From positions 25,921,830-25,985,829 of the forward strand of contig NC_037674.1 of the NCBI RefSeq assembly GCF_003255815.1: a stretch of DNA of 64,000 nucleotides, in the 5' to 3' direction. The first letter of the stretch is position 1, and the number at the start of each line of letters is the position of its first letter. This DNA comes from Theropithecus gelada. Lineage: Eukaryota; Chordata; Mammalia; Primates; Cercopithecidae. Made by a program: the position numbers and the translations under genes. Positions 1 through 13,700 of the stretch are shown in pieces. Below the pieces are notes generated by a model. That model worked only from the letters and a program-made list of their open reading frames with translations, did no database searches and was not told the DNA's origin.

Positions 1-244
1 AGGAAAAATCCCAGATGACGACTAAATTTATAAAGAAAACTGCATGTTGAAAGATAATCAAACTTAAAATTTAGAACTCATTTGATTAGGAAAAGCATCT
101 CCTATTTGTAATTTTTCAAATATAATTTTAGTAGTTTAAGCCAATATAATTTTTAGATTTTAAGTTCTATAAATTTCCTTCAAAACATATAGAATTGCAC
201 ATTAAATCATCTTATTATAATAAGCAATTGAACAAAATTCTTAC
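1..244 (-). other. TRPM7: TRPM7 intron 23, 5' part
   Basis: AT-rich intron sequence after the exon 23 donor. I see no repeat or RNA gene in it. Confidence 0.85.
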
Positions 245-371
245 TTGAAAAATGCAATAAGAAGATTAACCATAATGATATACTGTACAAAGAGGTAGAC
301 TGCTTGAAGAAATGGAGTCAACCACGTCCCAGGACCACAGATTTGAGGGATAACAGAATCATTTGCACACA
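245..371 (-). CDS. TRPM7: TRPM7 exon 23 (residues 1055-1097), outer pore and S6
   Basis: 127 nt read directly from the minus strand: VCANDSVIPQICGPGTW, then LTPFLQAVYLFVQYIIMVN and LLIAFFN. C1056 and C1066 form the outer-pore loop disulphide known in TRPM7. S6 runs to the gate, where the codon for Asn1097 is split by the donor (AA, then GTAAGA). Acceptor TTTTTAAAG. Exon 24 lies before position 1. Confidence 0.95.
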
Positions 372-2219
372 CTTTAAAAAGAAAGAAAGAAAAACACAAA
401 AACAACTTAAATATAGTAATTCACCAGTAACTGCTATTCATCAGTGTTTCTGGTTATTTATTTATTTAAATTAAATTTTGATTATGTACAAATCTGTTCC
501 ACAGATTCCAGCAAAAGCCTCCAGGCAGGCAGTCATAGGAACCCCAGTTTAAGAGTGTTCAAACACAAAAAGATGTTGTGAGAAATGTGGGTGCTATCTG
601 TTTTACAACCCTATTCCAGAAAAGAAAGTATATTTAGGTGTTACATTTACCCTTCGAGGCAGGGTTTAACCTGAGGAGCATTAAAGAGGGTTAAAATTCC
701 TGGATCAACCATATTTTAACATTTCTGTAAGAAAAATGTCTGAACTTTTTACTTTTTTCCTGAGACAGAGTCTTGCTCTGTCACCCAGGCTGGAGTGCAG
801 TGGCACAATCTTGGCTCACTGCAACCTCCGGCTCCCGGGTTCAAGCAATTCTCCTGCCTCAGTCTCCTGAGTAGCTGGGACTACAGGCATGCACTACCAT
901 GCCCGACTAATTTTGCATTTTTAGTAGAGACCAGATTTCATCATGTTGGCCAGGCTGGTCTCGAACTCCTGACCTCGTGATCCACCTGCCTTGGCCTCCC
1001 AAAGTGCTGGGATTATAAGCATGACTCAACTTTAAGAGTATGGTTGACTCATAGCAAAACCTGTACATTTACAAACATAAAGAGTACTTAGTTTATCTTA
1101 TTATGTCACAAAAATGGGGCTGAAGAAATAGCTAAAGTGCCTCTAAATTATACAGTGATTAGATTTGAATTCCTTGTTTTTCATTACCCCATCTGAAAAA
1201 TTTCTTTTTTTTTTTTGAGACGGAGTCTCGCTGTGTCTCCCAGGCTGGAGTGCAGTGGCGTGATCTCGGCTCACTGCAAGCTCCGCCTCCCGGGTTCACA
1301 CCATTCTCCCGCCTCAGCCTCCCAAGTAGCTGGGACTACAGGCGCCCGCCACCGTGCCCGGCTAATTTTTTGTATTTTTAGTAGAGATGGGGTTTCACCA
1401 TGTTAGCCAGGATAGTCTCGATCTCCTGACCTCGTGATCCACCCGCCTCAGCCTCCCAAAGTGCTGGGATTACAGGCTTGAGCCACCGTGCCCGGCCTGA
1501 AAAATTTCTGAAGCCAGAACATAGCTAATTACAAACAAGGAAAGGAAGAGCTTTAATACCCCCCACAGCATAACAAAGAATAAAGTAAATTAGGCAGGGC
1601 AAGGATTAGAATTAAATAATGATGAATTAGTGGTAAGTTCTACCTAAATATTTATAGCACACTTAGCATTTAGTATTTGGTAGATTTTTTAAAGTATATG
1701 CATCAATGACATTCATAATGGCCCTATGATTCCTTTAAATGGTTTTATGGGCAAATCAATGGTAAGGTCCTTTCACTCTTAAATAATTTTATGAATCTAT
1801 TTCCATTCTATTCAGATTAGTTTGTGGAAGCAAATACCCAAGAAAGAGAATGCAGGAAACTAAAAAACTATACTCAACGCTTTATAACAACTACACAATT
1901 AGAGCCACATCATTAGAAAAATAGCAGACAGCCAGGTATGATAGCTCACGTCTATAATCCCAGAACTTTGGGAGGCTAAAGCAGGCCAATCACTTGAGGT
2001 CAGGAGTTCAAGACCAGCCTGGCCAACATGGTGAAACCTTGTCTCTACTTAAAAAAAGAAAAACAAAAAACTAGCCAGGCATGGTGGCATGCAGCTGTAA
2101 TCCTAGCTACTCCAAAGGCTGAGGCATGGGAATCACTTGAATTTGGAAGACAGAGGTTGCAGTGAGCTGAGACGGTACCACTGTATTCCAGTCTGGGAGA
2201 CAGGGTGAGACTTTGTCTC

Positions 2220-2251
<32 letters not shown>

Positions 2252-4738
2252 GCACAGAATGAAAACCTGGAAACACCACCAAACAGAAGCCATTAAACAC
2301 AACATTTGACCAGGCTGGTAAAACAACATTAGTTTAACTACTGTTCAAGAACAAATAATGACCACAATTTTCTATGTGGCCACCCTTGGACCTAACCACA
2401 ATCACTTGCATGGCCAGCCCTTGACCTAATCACCCATAAATATGTGGGAAGGGAGTAACACAGATATTGGGGGAGGGAAGAGTGAAGGAAGAAGAAAGAA
2501 CAAGAGTGAGAGAGAATTAATAAAATGAAGATTCTATAACTCAAATGTGGAAGTCAGCAGAATATCACTGAAAGCTGACAGCATCACTTATGTTCACAGG
2601 TTATCTACTCTCATTGACTAAGACAATGTAAGAGTCAAAATGTGGATAGTAACAAAATTGAACAACAAACTTAATATTCTCTCTAAGAATAGGGTTGAAT
2701 CAGTGGGAGTTATGTCATTGATTATCCAGAGAATGTACTCACAAACTGCAACAAAAACCGTGAGTATCTGTCATCTGTAAAACTCAACATGCTGTAAGCT
2801 TTCAGTATTCACACAGGATCATTATTTTTGTAATTAACATTGTGCTTGACTTCTCAATGTCGAATCTACCCTGAATTATCTACGCGAATCATGGTAATCC
2901 CATCCCCCTTGTCTGTAACCATTTTAGAGATAGGCAGGCCGAAGCCAACTCAAGCTAATGAAATGAAAGGTCAGGCTCAAAAGGGAATTTCTGTGAAAGG
3001 GACATTTTCCTCTAAAGAGAACCATGGATAAACGGTGTCTCTTTCCTCCTGTTGCTAATGACGGTCTTATGATCATAAGGGAAACTTACAGAGCTGGCAG
3101 CGGGATGAAAAAGAACAAGTGTCCTTAGTTATGAATTAACCAACCTTAAAGACCACTGGAGCTAGCTCAAAATTGTTATGTGAGTTAATAAATGTCCTTA
3201 TTGTGTAGGACGGTTTAGACTAGATTTCTATTACCAGCCACCAAAAAATTTCTAAAATACTTTTTCTTCCAATTAATTTGTATGTTTCTTTTGGAGTTCA
3301 CTAATGCCTTTGTGGGGGGCTTAGGTTGGTAATAGTTTGACTTCTGAAAATATACAATATTACTATAATTCAATACTGGCTTTAAAACATAAAATAACCA
3401 AAAGATAAATCTGTAAACATACAATTCTTACCATCAATTTCGTATGCATAAACTTCACCAAAAATCATCCAGTATGGATGAAAAACTATATCTTTAGCAA
3501 GAGTCCAAGATGGTGCTTCATGAGGATAAAGTATTGCCTTTCTGGGAACACCAAAACTAAGTAATACAAGAGCCATAATCACTACAATGTAGAACATATT
3601 GGCCACCTGTTAAAAAATGAACACTGTTAAAATACAAGGAAGTTTAAACACTATGACAAATCTTTTTAAAAGATTCTAATGTTCTAATAGACCAAAAAAA
3701 TCCATTAAACACAAAAAATCTTTGAGATTATTTTTGTTTCTAGTGATAGCTTTCAGAAAAATTTCATCACTACATAAATCTTAACAACTAGGAGATCATG
3801 TAAAAAAAATCTATTAAGCTAAGCAAGTCATGGGCATCTTTAGCTACATAAAGAACTGTATCACCAGTTCAAACTGAAGTATGCCTATTTCTGTGGTACG
3901 TGAAGATTTTCAAGAAGTACAGAGACACAGACAGATTCAGGGAATCAATTTCCATAACTGCCCTTTCCTAAAGCTTCTCTATTCTTTTAATGGAGGCACA
4001 GACTCTCTTTTCCACGTTGCCTCTGACAATTGTACTTTGCCCACTTCACACAAAAAAAGAATACTTCCCATCCACCCTGAATCCATGGGTGCCTTGTCCT
4101 GGGATATGAAAACTTCCTACGAGCCAAACAAAACAATCTGAATTATTAGCATGGGTGCTGAAAAACTAAATGATACCAATGTCTGGGAAACAAATACTTT
4201 CGTAAGTCATGTAGTTTGTAATTCTTTAAATTCAATAAAATTCAAAAAAGACCCAATTGAGCTAAAACCTAGTAATTCATTGAAAAATTATTTTCATTGT
4301 TAAATCACAATGTGCATTCTGACACAATTATGTAAGGATTCAAAGAATTAAGCAGAATGCTATAATAAAACTTTACCTCCCATCTACTTATTTAGGTATA
4401 TAAGTTCTCCAGCCTGTACTACTTATAGTCTAGCCTAGACAATATAAAAAAGTGAATATACGACCAGCAACAGTGACTCAAGCCTGTAATCCCAGCACTT
4501 CGGGAGGCCGAGGTAGGTGGATCACTTGAGCTCAGCAGTTTGAGACTAGGTTGGCCAACATGGTGAAACTCTGTGTCTACTAAAAATATAAAACTTAGCA
4601 GGGCGTGGTGGCGTGTGCCTGTAATCCCAGCTACTCAAGAGGCTTAGGCAGGAGAATCACCTGAACCCAGGAGGCAGAGGTTGCAGTGAGCCAAGATCAC
4701 ACACTGCATTCCAGCCTGGGTGACAGAGCGAGACTCCA

Positions 4739-4769
<31 letters not shown>

Positions 4770-7700
4770 GGGAATATACATATAAAAAAGGGAACACCTT
4801 CTCACTCTAGCAATATTGATGAATATTCATTCATAATCATCTAACTGAGGAAAAAGGCCTCATGCAAAAGAGAACACATTTGCAATAAATCTGTACATTA
4901 ACCTACTGTAAACTTAAAATAATTGTAATGACAACTTAAAAAATTATGACATTTTCACATATTTTTAAAATGACTATACAGTGACAGTAGAAATGGAAAG
5001 TAAGATGTGAAAGGTAAAGGGGAGGCCGGGCGCGGTGGCTCAAGCCTGTAATCCCAGCACTTTGGGAGGCCGAGACAGGCGGATCACGAGGTCAGGAGAT
5101 CGAAACCACCCTGGCTAACACAGTGAAACCCGGTCTCTACTAAAAAATACAAAAAAACTAGCCGGGCGAGATGGCGGGCGCCTGTAGTCCCAGCTACTCG
5201 GGAGGCTGAGGCAGGAGAATGGCGTGAACCTGGGAGGCAGAGCTTGCAGTGAGCTGAGATCCGGCCACTGCACTCCAGCCTGGGTGACAGAGCAAGACAC
5301 CGTCTCAAAAAAAAGAAAAAAAAAAAGAAAGGTAAAGGGGATAATAAGCAGTCAAGGCCGAATAAAGTAATTTTATAGGGGCTTAAGATTAGGAAGAAGT
5401 TGTGCAGATAGCTGAGAGTCTTAAAATGTCAATTCAAAGGAAGAGATGAGACTTGATGCTTCATCTTGAGAATTGTGTTAGATGAACAAATAAATTTTCT
5501 TTTTAAATTAAGAGCTGGGTCTTTGCAACTTGCAGAGTCCTAACAGGCTCCAAAATTCTTAATTGGGTGTTCTTATATGCAAAATGGACAAGTAATGCCT
5601 TCATTGAGCATTTGAGAGCATTACTGAGAGAATGCATGTTTTCAAATAAAATATTGCAAAACAAACAAAAAGTATATTAGGATAAAAGATTTTAAAAGGC
5701 AAAAAATGTATTAAAACATTATCCATGCTATTTGATATATTTTGGAATACAAATATTTATTTGTAAATAAAGGAAAAGCCAAGACAAATATTCCAAATGA
5801 AACCTAAATCTGTATTGACGTAAACTAAAATTATTCAAGGTCTATGGTTGATGATTCATAGTCGTTTTTGCATTTCACACACCTTTTCACATAAAGCCTA
5901 AATGACAACTACTTTCCTTGTGCTTGTTACGAATTTAATTAATTAAAAATGTGAGTATCAGCTTGCTCATAAAAAGGAGGATTCTTAAAGTAAAATTTTG
6001 CTGGGTGCGGTGGCTCACGCCTGTTAATTCCAGCACTTTGGGAGGCCGAGGTAGGCGGATCACAAGGTCAGGAGTGCAAGACCAGCCTGGCCAATATGGT
6101 GAAACCTTGTCTCTACTAAAAATACAAAAATTAGCCGGGCACGGTGATGTGCACCTGTAGTCCCAGCTACTCGGGAGGCTGAGGCAGAAGAATTGCTTGA
6201 ACCCAGGAGGTGGAGGTTGCAGTGAGCCGAGATCACACCACTGCTATTAAAAGATGTATTAGGTTGATGTAAAAGTAACTGTAGTTTTTGCAATTACTTT
6301 CAATGGCAAAAACCGCAATTACTTTTGCACTAGCCTATAAAGTGTGAGGGAGGTTTCTTCTTTTTAATCTTTTATTGTCTTCAAGCTTTTCAAAGCTGTT
6401 TCCTCTGGTTAGAAACTCCCTGCTCAGAAGAAAACTCCCACATATTTTCTTTTTTTTTTTTTATGATTATACTTTAAGTTCTAGGGTACAGAAATACCAT
6501 GTGACCCAGCAATCCCATTACTGGGTATATACCCAAAGGATTATAAATCATGCTATTATAAAGACACATGCACATATATGTTTATTGCGGCACTATTCAC
6601 AATAACAAAGACTTGGAACCAACCCAAATGTCCATCAATGATAGACTGGATTAAGAAAATGTGGCACATATACACCATGGAATACTATGCAGCCACAAAA
6701 AAGGATGAGTTCATGTCCTTTGCAGGGACATGGATGCATCTGGAAACCATCATTCTGAGCAAACTATCGCAAGGACAGAAAACCAAACACCGCCTGTTCT
6801 CACTCATAGGCGGGAACTGAACAACGAGAACACTTGGACACAGGGCGGGGAACACCACACACCGGGGCCTGTCATGGGGTGGGGGTGGGGGGCAGGGAGA
6901 GGGATAGCATTAGGATAAATACCTAATGTAAATGATGATTAATGGGTGCAGCAAACTAACATGGCACATGTATACCTATGTAAATCCTACATATTTTCTA
7001 AACTCCTTTGAAATGCCATAATCTTTGTGAAAGCCTTCATGACAGAATTGGTTACTAGTTCTTCTATCTTCACATAACAATTTATCATATTTTTCAATAG
7101 CTACCTATCTGTTCACATGTCTATATTTAAAGACTCAATTGTTGAGTTCCATGAGGATCTGGACCATGTCTTATTCATCTTTGTAGCCTCAGTTTAGTTT
7201 AACTCTTAACATATAATAGATACACAATGATGAAATAATGAACATTAGATCTAGAACAGTAACCATTATGAAACTTCCAAAGGGGGATGTACAGGGATGC
7301 TGGCACTAGGGGAAAACAGACAATGATGGAACAAATGACTAGCTGACAAGGAGAAAGACATCCTAGCGGAGGGTGGTTTTAGAGAAGATCACAAATAAAG
7401 ACTTCTGTACTTCCTAACTCTTCCATTTATATTACCATTAAAGTAACTAGACACCACTAAGTCACTAAATAACCTAATAAGCGTAAGAGCTACAACACCT
7501 TTTTTGCACGCTAAAACGTTAGGCTAAACCCAATTCTTCCCAAAAAATCTTAACTGCCCTATTTTTCCTTGAAATACCATAAGAATGCCAAAATGTGTGA
7601 ATAATGAGTAACACTTTGATGTGAAAAACAGTACACTAGTAATTCTCAATTAAGAGGGGGAAGACACATTCTCTTAGAGGGGAAGAGTGCAGCGTGAAAC

Positions 7701-10700
7701 TGCAAATAAATTATATTTAGAAAACCTGAAAGTCTTGTTTTCAAGATGCAAAGATAATCTTGTGAGCTTAGTATGGTTACTCAAGAAATAATTTAGAAGA
7801 CTGTTTTTTTATTATTATACTTTAAGTTCTAGGGTACAAGTGCACAACGTGCTGGTTTGTTACATAAGTATACATGTGCCATGTTGGTGTGCTGCACCCA
7901 CTAACTCGTCATTTACATTAGGTATATCTCCTAATGCTGTCCCTCCCTGCTCCCCACAGCCCACGACAGGCCCCAGTGTGTGATGTTCCCCATTCCCCAC
8001 CCTGTGTCCAAGTGTTCTCATTGTTCAATTCCCACCTATGAGTGAGAACATGTGGTGTTTGGTTTTCTGTCCTTGCGATAGTTTGCTCAGAATGATGGTT
8101 TCCAGCTTCATCCATGTCCCTACAAAGAACACGAACTCATCCTTTTTATGGCTGCATAGTATTCCATGGTGTATACGTGCCACATTTTCTTAATCCAGTC
8201 TATCACTGATGGACATTTGGGTTGGTTCCAAGAGAAGACTTATTTTCTAAGATTAAGAGAGCATAAGAAACTCTACGAATAGCTTTTTATACTTCTTACA
8301 ATGGGACAAATATTTTAAAATAATTGAGAAACAACATGTATTTTTAAAGCATATTTTGATAAAACTACTGTATATACTTATTTACGAGAAGTTTGAAACA
8401 AACACATGCATTCATATATGTCTTGAGGGATGGAAGGATGTACATTAAACTGTTAATAGTGAATGTCTCTGAATAGTGATTTGTCTGCATTTCCTGAAAT
8501 TTCCTAGGATGAACAGAAATTTCAGAATGAGGAATAGCAATAGCTATATTACAAATTTTGCCTTTTTCACCACTGAAAACCAAAAGGAATTATGGCAAGG
8601 AGTAGACCCAATATATTTTAGATTTAGTGTATAAAAAAATTACACATTTAACTTGACATCTAGATTTTCAAAAATAAAACCTGCCACTCAGATGAGACTA
8701 AGGAAAAGAGCAAATACTGGGCATACTGTATTAGGAAAAGATTAGGTATCCTGGATTTAACTTTTAAAAAATAGCCTGGGTCAGGCCAGGTGCGGTGGCT
8801 CATGCCTGTAATCCCAGCACTTTGGGAGGCTGAGGCGGGCAGATCATCTGAAGTCAGGAGTTTGGGACCAGCCTGACCAACATGGTGAAACCCTGTCTCT
8901 ACTAAAAATACAAACATTAGCTGGGCATGGTGGCGCATGCCTGTAATCCCAGCTCCTCGGGTGGCTGAGGCAGGAGAATCGCTTGAACCTGGGAGGCAGA
9001 GGTTGCAGTGAGCCGAGATAGCGCCACTGCACTCCAGCCTGGGCGACGACAGAGTGAAACTCCGTCTCAAAAAAAAAAAAGGCCTGGATCAGTAAAGACA
9101 GGAAAAAGGAGTTACCTACAGACATAAACCATAGATTGTATAGCTAACATTATCTTGCAAAGCACAAAATGGGTGTAGGGGATTGGGATTGAGCATGAGA
9201 AACTCTTAAGGAATGGTTGATTTGAAGTATGAGGCAAACAAACACAAAATAAAAGACATTCACTGGCTCAAATAAAACTATGTTAATAACATTTTTGTGA
9301 TTTTTTAAAAAAATCAATAAACCCATGAGTATTATCAAACATCTCTCAACTTACCATTTTTCCAATCATCATTACATAAGGTCCTGCCTGTTGATTTACA
9401 GCTAGAAAATCTAGCAAACGCACATACCAAAATATTATGTTAAGACAGTAAATTAATCTTCCAGCCACAAAAACATGATTATCATATGCATTTGCAAAGT
9501 TCCATTTTGCTCCAAATCTTAGTCCAAATCCAATGAAGAAAGAAATTATGGCAATTGTATCACTGATGTTGAAGTAATCACTAAACCATACTTTAATCTT
9601 CTGGTTTACTTTCCCAGCTTCAGACATAAAGATCTAAAGGTTTAACAACAACAAAAAAAGTTTAATCAATTTATTCCTATTAAAACACATAGAGCAATCA
9701 ATTATAACATTACAGAGTTTCACATAGCATTTTATTTATTTATTAACTTATTTATTTTGAGACAGAGTCTCGCTCTGTTGCCCAGGGTGGAGTGCAGTGC
9801 CGCAATCTCGGCTCACTGCAACCTGCGTCTCCCAGGTTCAAGAGATTCATCCAACTAAGAAGCTGAAAATGCAGATTGCAACCCACTTCGCTAGACCTGG
9901 ATTGTAAAATACTTCTGCAAAATTGTTTTATTTCAAATTAAAGCAGCACCTGGATATCCTGGTAGTAGCTGCCAAACCTGCCTTCTTTGTAGAAAGTAAA
10001 TAACTCAATGGTTTAAGTAGCTGTATTTATCTAACTTATTTAAAATATATGCCTCTTCTCCTGAATATATGAATTTTAAGAATTATCTTTTGAGAGGAAT
10101 GGTAACACATTCACATCTTCAAAATTCATGGTGTATCATAAATACTGCAAAGTATCTGTTTCCCTCTTCTCCCTTAGCTAATTAATTACTCTTCCCACTA
10201 GAGGCAATCACTACTATTACTGTCTCATGAACACCTGCAGAACTATTTTATGAATATATATATTTTAAAATGCTTTGCAATTTGCTTTTATCATTTAACA
10301 AATCAATTTCTTTAAACATGCTGATAGAACAACAGATTTAATAAACATATGGACCATAACACTCAGAGGAATTTAAAATGCAAAATAAGCTATTTAATAA
10401 GAAATTCCTTCTGGTTCCAGTTGGTGTTTGGAAAAGAAAAGAAAAAAAAAAGAAATTCTTATGATATCTAAGTGAGAGAGAAGTACTATGCCTTCTAATT
10501 ATTTTTGCAATTTCTTCTATTCTCTAAATGCAAGGTAGAGACATGAAATAATTCAGAGGTACTTATGCAAGTATGTTATAAAACAATATTCATGGCCAGG
10601 CGCGGTGGCTCACGCCTATAATCCTAGCACTTTGGGAGGCCAAGGCAGGTGGATCATGAGGTCAGGAGTTCGAGATCAGACTGACCAACACGGTGAAACC

Positions 10701-13700
10701 CTGTCTCTACTAAAAATACAAAAATTAGCCAGGCTTGGTGGCACGCACCTGTAATCCCAGCTACTAGGGAGGCTGAGGCAGAAGAATCGCTTGAACCCGG
10801 GAGGCGGAGGTTGCAGTGAGCTGAGATTGTGCCACTGCACTCCAGCCTGGGTGACAGAGGGAGACTCCATCTCAAAAAAAACAAAAAAACAAAAAATCAA
10901 AAAACAATATTCATGTAGTTACTACTACAAAAACAAAGTATAAATATTAAGAAAAAGATTTTCTTCAAAATCAGGATATTAAAAATTTAAACTGAAAACT
11001 GAAAGACACAGGGATATAAATCTAAATGATGATTCAACGCAGTATAGTACATTTTAGTAGGCAGTACGATATAAAAGCAAAATAAATACCTATTTATTTT
11101 ATTTTTATTTTGAGATAGAGTCTCACTCTTTCGCCCAGGCTGGAGTGCAGTGGTGCAACCTCAGTTCACTGCAACCTCTGCCTCCCGGGTTCAAGTGATT
11201 CTCCTGCTTCAGTCTCCCAAGTAGCTGGGATTACAGGTGGCTGCCACCATGCCCAGCTAATTTTTGTATTTTTAGTAGAGATGGGGTTTCATCCTGTTGG
11301 CCAGACTGGTCTCGAACGCCTGACCTCGAGTGATCTGCCCGCTTCAGCCTCCCAAAGTGCTGGGATTACAGGTGTGAGCCACTGTGCCTGGCCTAAAGAC
11401 CTATTTATAACTTACCTACCTAATTGGCTAAATCAGGCAGGTAAAATAAAAGTCATTTAGCCAAGTATATTTAATACTTTTTGAAGAGTGACAGAGAGCA
11501 AATGTGAACGTTCAGGAAATAAACAAAATATAGGCTACATTTTTATAGGCTACATTTCTGACACAAATCATTGTATTTGTAATGGCAACAAAGTATACAG
11601 CATACTCAGTAATTCTCTATTCTTTTGCCATTCTTTTGCCATTATTTTGGGAACAGTAAAATTACACAGGTTCTACACTTCTACAATCTCATCACACACA
11701 TAAACACACACACACCCACCCACATATATACCCAAAACAAAACAGAAAATCTTCCATGTATACAGTAAATTATTGGTAGGAAAAATTAAAGACATACCTC
11801 ACGGACTTTCTCAATGGCATAAGTAAAAATATAAGCAATAACAATCCATTCTTGAACTGAAGGTAATTGTTCCATTTGTACAAGAACCACAAATGTATAA
11901 AGCATCAGAAATCCTAAATATGCCAACTAATGAAAAAGTAAAGGTTATATAAACACTGGTTACAAAATAAATCTTTTAATTATGAACATTTTCAACCACA
12001 CACAAAAATAGACATTAAATGAACCTTTGAGAATTATCCCCTGGTTTCCCTTATTAAAATAGTTTTAGAAATATCTCTTTTTCAGCACAGACATTGCATT
12101 TACCGGAGTATAAATGGTCCCCAGAGTATAAACGTGTTGTTCTACAACTCAGTCAACCTTTAGAACATCCCATAGAAAGGATTTTGTAATCAGGTTTATG
12201 TTGTCAGCATATGCCACACAATTCTGCTTAACTCACACCTACAGTATCATCATATATTCAAATTACTGCAGAATTTCACCACCATAATCATCAAGGAACA
12301 CATATTTCCTGCCTCCTTCCTCCCCCAACCAAACAGTATTCCTAAGAAAGACAACTGAGGCAGGGTGTGGTGGCTCACGCATATAATCCCAGAACTTTGG
12401 GAAGCCAAGGCAGGTGGATCACCTAAGGTTAGGGGTTTGAGACTTGCCTGGCCAAGAGGTGAAACCCCGTCTCTACTGAAGAAAAAAAAAAATCAGCCAG
12501 ACATCGTGGTGCATGCCTGCAATCCTAGCTACTCGGGAGGCTGAGGCACAAGAATTGCTTAAACCTGGGAGGTGGAGGTTGCAGTGAGCTGAGATCATGC
12601 CATTGTACTCCAGCCCGGGCAACAGAGCAAGACTCTGTCAAAAAAAAAAAAAAACAAAAAAGGAGAAAGAAAAGAAAAGAGAAAAGACAAGACAGATAGA
12701 CAATTGGTATTTTCTTAGCTCCCAGGCACTAAAGTTGAACCCCAAAAAGTGGGAAAGATGTGAAAAGGCTTTGCCCCAGGTACAGAAACAGCCCACCTTT
12801 GACACTCTTTACAAAACAGGTTATAGAGAGGTGATAAAGTTTATGTTTAAAAACATGTGAGTATTTATTTCATTTCAGAGGAAAACCCACACTTATTGAC
12901 CCTTGAAAAATTATGGGTAACAATCCTCTCATCTCTATCTTGTCTCCATCAGTCCTAAAGTAAGTCATATCCTTGATTTGATTATCTATAACAGGCTAGG
13001 GAAGTAAACTGCAGTAAAGAAAGAAAAGAGAAATTCCTGTAGTCACCCATACTGGCTATTTTAACGTAGCCATTCACATGAATGCAAATGTAAGAAAACT
13101 GCCCTATTTTCATTAGTGGAGACAGAATTTGGAGATTAGATCAGATAACTGACATTTGCAATTTCAGCCTCTGAATAGGAAGGAACAAGAACATTTTCAC
13201 ATAGAGATGTAAGGAAATGTTAATGGTCACATGTGGGTGAAAAAGTAATCGCCAAAGAAACAGATTCTTATTGATGAAAATGAAAAAATCTCCAAACAAC
13301 AAAGTTAAAAACATCTTAATTAAGAATTTTCCGATGAAGAGGAGTTAAGAACTCATTTACTCAGTCCCTGGTTAAAAGTAGGGGCTAATCTCATTTACTG
13401 TATCACCTGTTCCTTCAGGTTGGTCCATCACTAGGAAAAGCAGCACCAGCAAGATAGCCAACTAATATTTCCTAGTGCTCATTCTCCACACAAAATAACC
13501 AAAACACATAAACACCTACATTTCAACCAAAATAACAGATGAGTCCATCCTTGTATGGACATATGCTCTTTATCTGCTGTCAAATCAATTTTTCCATAAA
13601 GCAAGAGAAAAGCCAATTATATGGAAGGTAATCAAGCATACACTTTAATACGATTAAAGAAATAAGCCACAGATAAATAAAACCATATAAATGATCTGGA

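Larger units (their letters stand above)
372..3431 (-). other. TRPM7: TRPM7 intron 22
   Basis: Holds three Alus (752-1030, 1206-1496, 1930-2248). The stretch 2340-3210 looks like decayed LTR or other old repeat sequence, ending in a GTGAGTTAATAAATGTCC motif reminiscent of MaLR-type LTR ends; that call is weak. The rest looks unique. Confidence 0.8.
3607..9354 (-). other. TRPM7: TRPM7 intron 21
   Basis: 5.7 kb with four Alus, a MADE1 palindrome and two young L1 3' ends. The stretches 3607-4460, 5342-5998, 7000-7794 and 8241-8783 look unique and AT-rich; short ORFs there have no coding character. Confidence 0.85.
9634..11797 (-). other. TRPM7: TRPM7 intron 20
   Basis: Holds an Alu fragment, two full Alus and a stretch at 10110-10320 resembling an old L1 3' region. 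Otherwise unremarkable, apart from a CA-rich patch near 11697-11725. Confidence 0.8.

Noticed and set aside
3432..3606. Assignment to the paralogue TRPM6
   Set aside because: The pore is similar in both, but the joined N-terminal exons, S1-S6 and residue count match TRPM7 without gaps.
2840..4141. Non-Alu ORFs of 63-86 codons (2840-3031, 3881-4141)
   Set aside because: No known motif, no splice-site support, and they lie in introns on the strand opposite to TRPM7.
6578..8115. ORFs with MDASGNHHSEQTIARTEN-like text
   Set aside because: They translate the 3' end of L1 (ORF2 end and 3'UTR) on either strand; fragments without start context or full domains.
8660..9125. ORFs up to about 136 codons (also near 22047, 51475, 59574) that look like proteins of the SPRLECSGAISAHCNL or VAQAGVQWRDLGS kind
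   Set aside because: These are conceptual translations of antisense Alu DNA and recur in every Alu of the window. They are not host genes.
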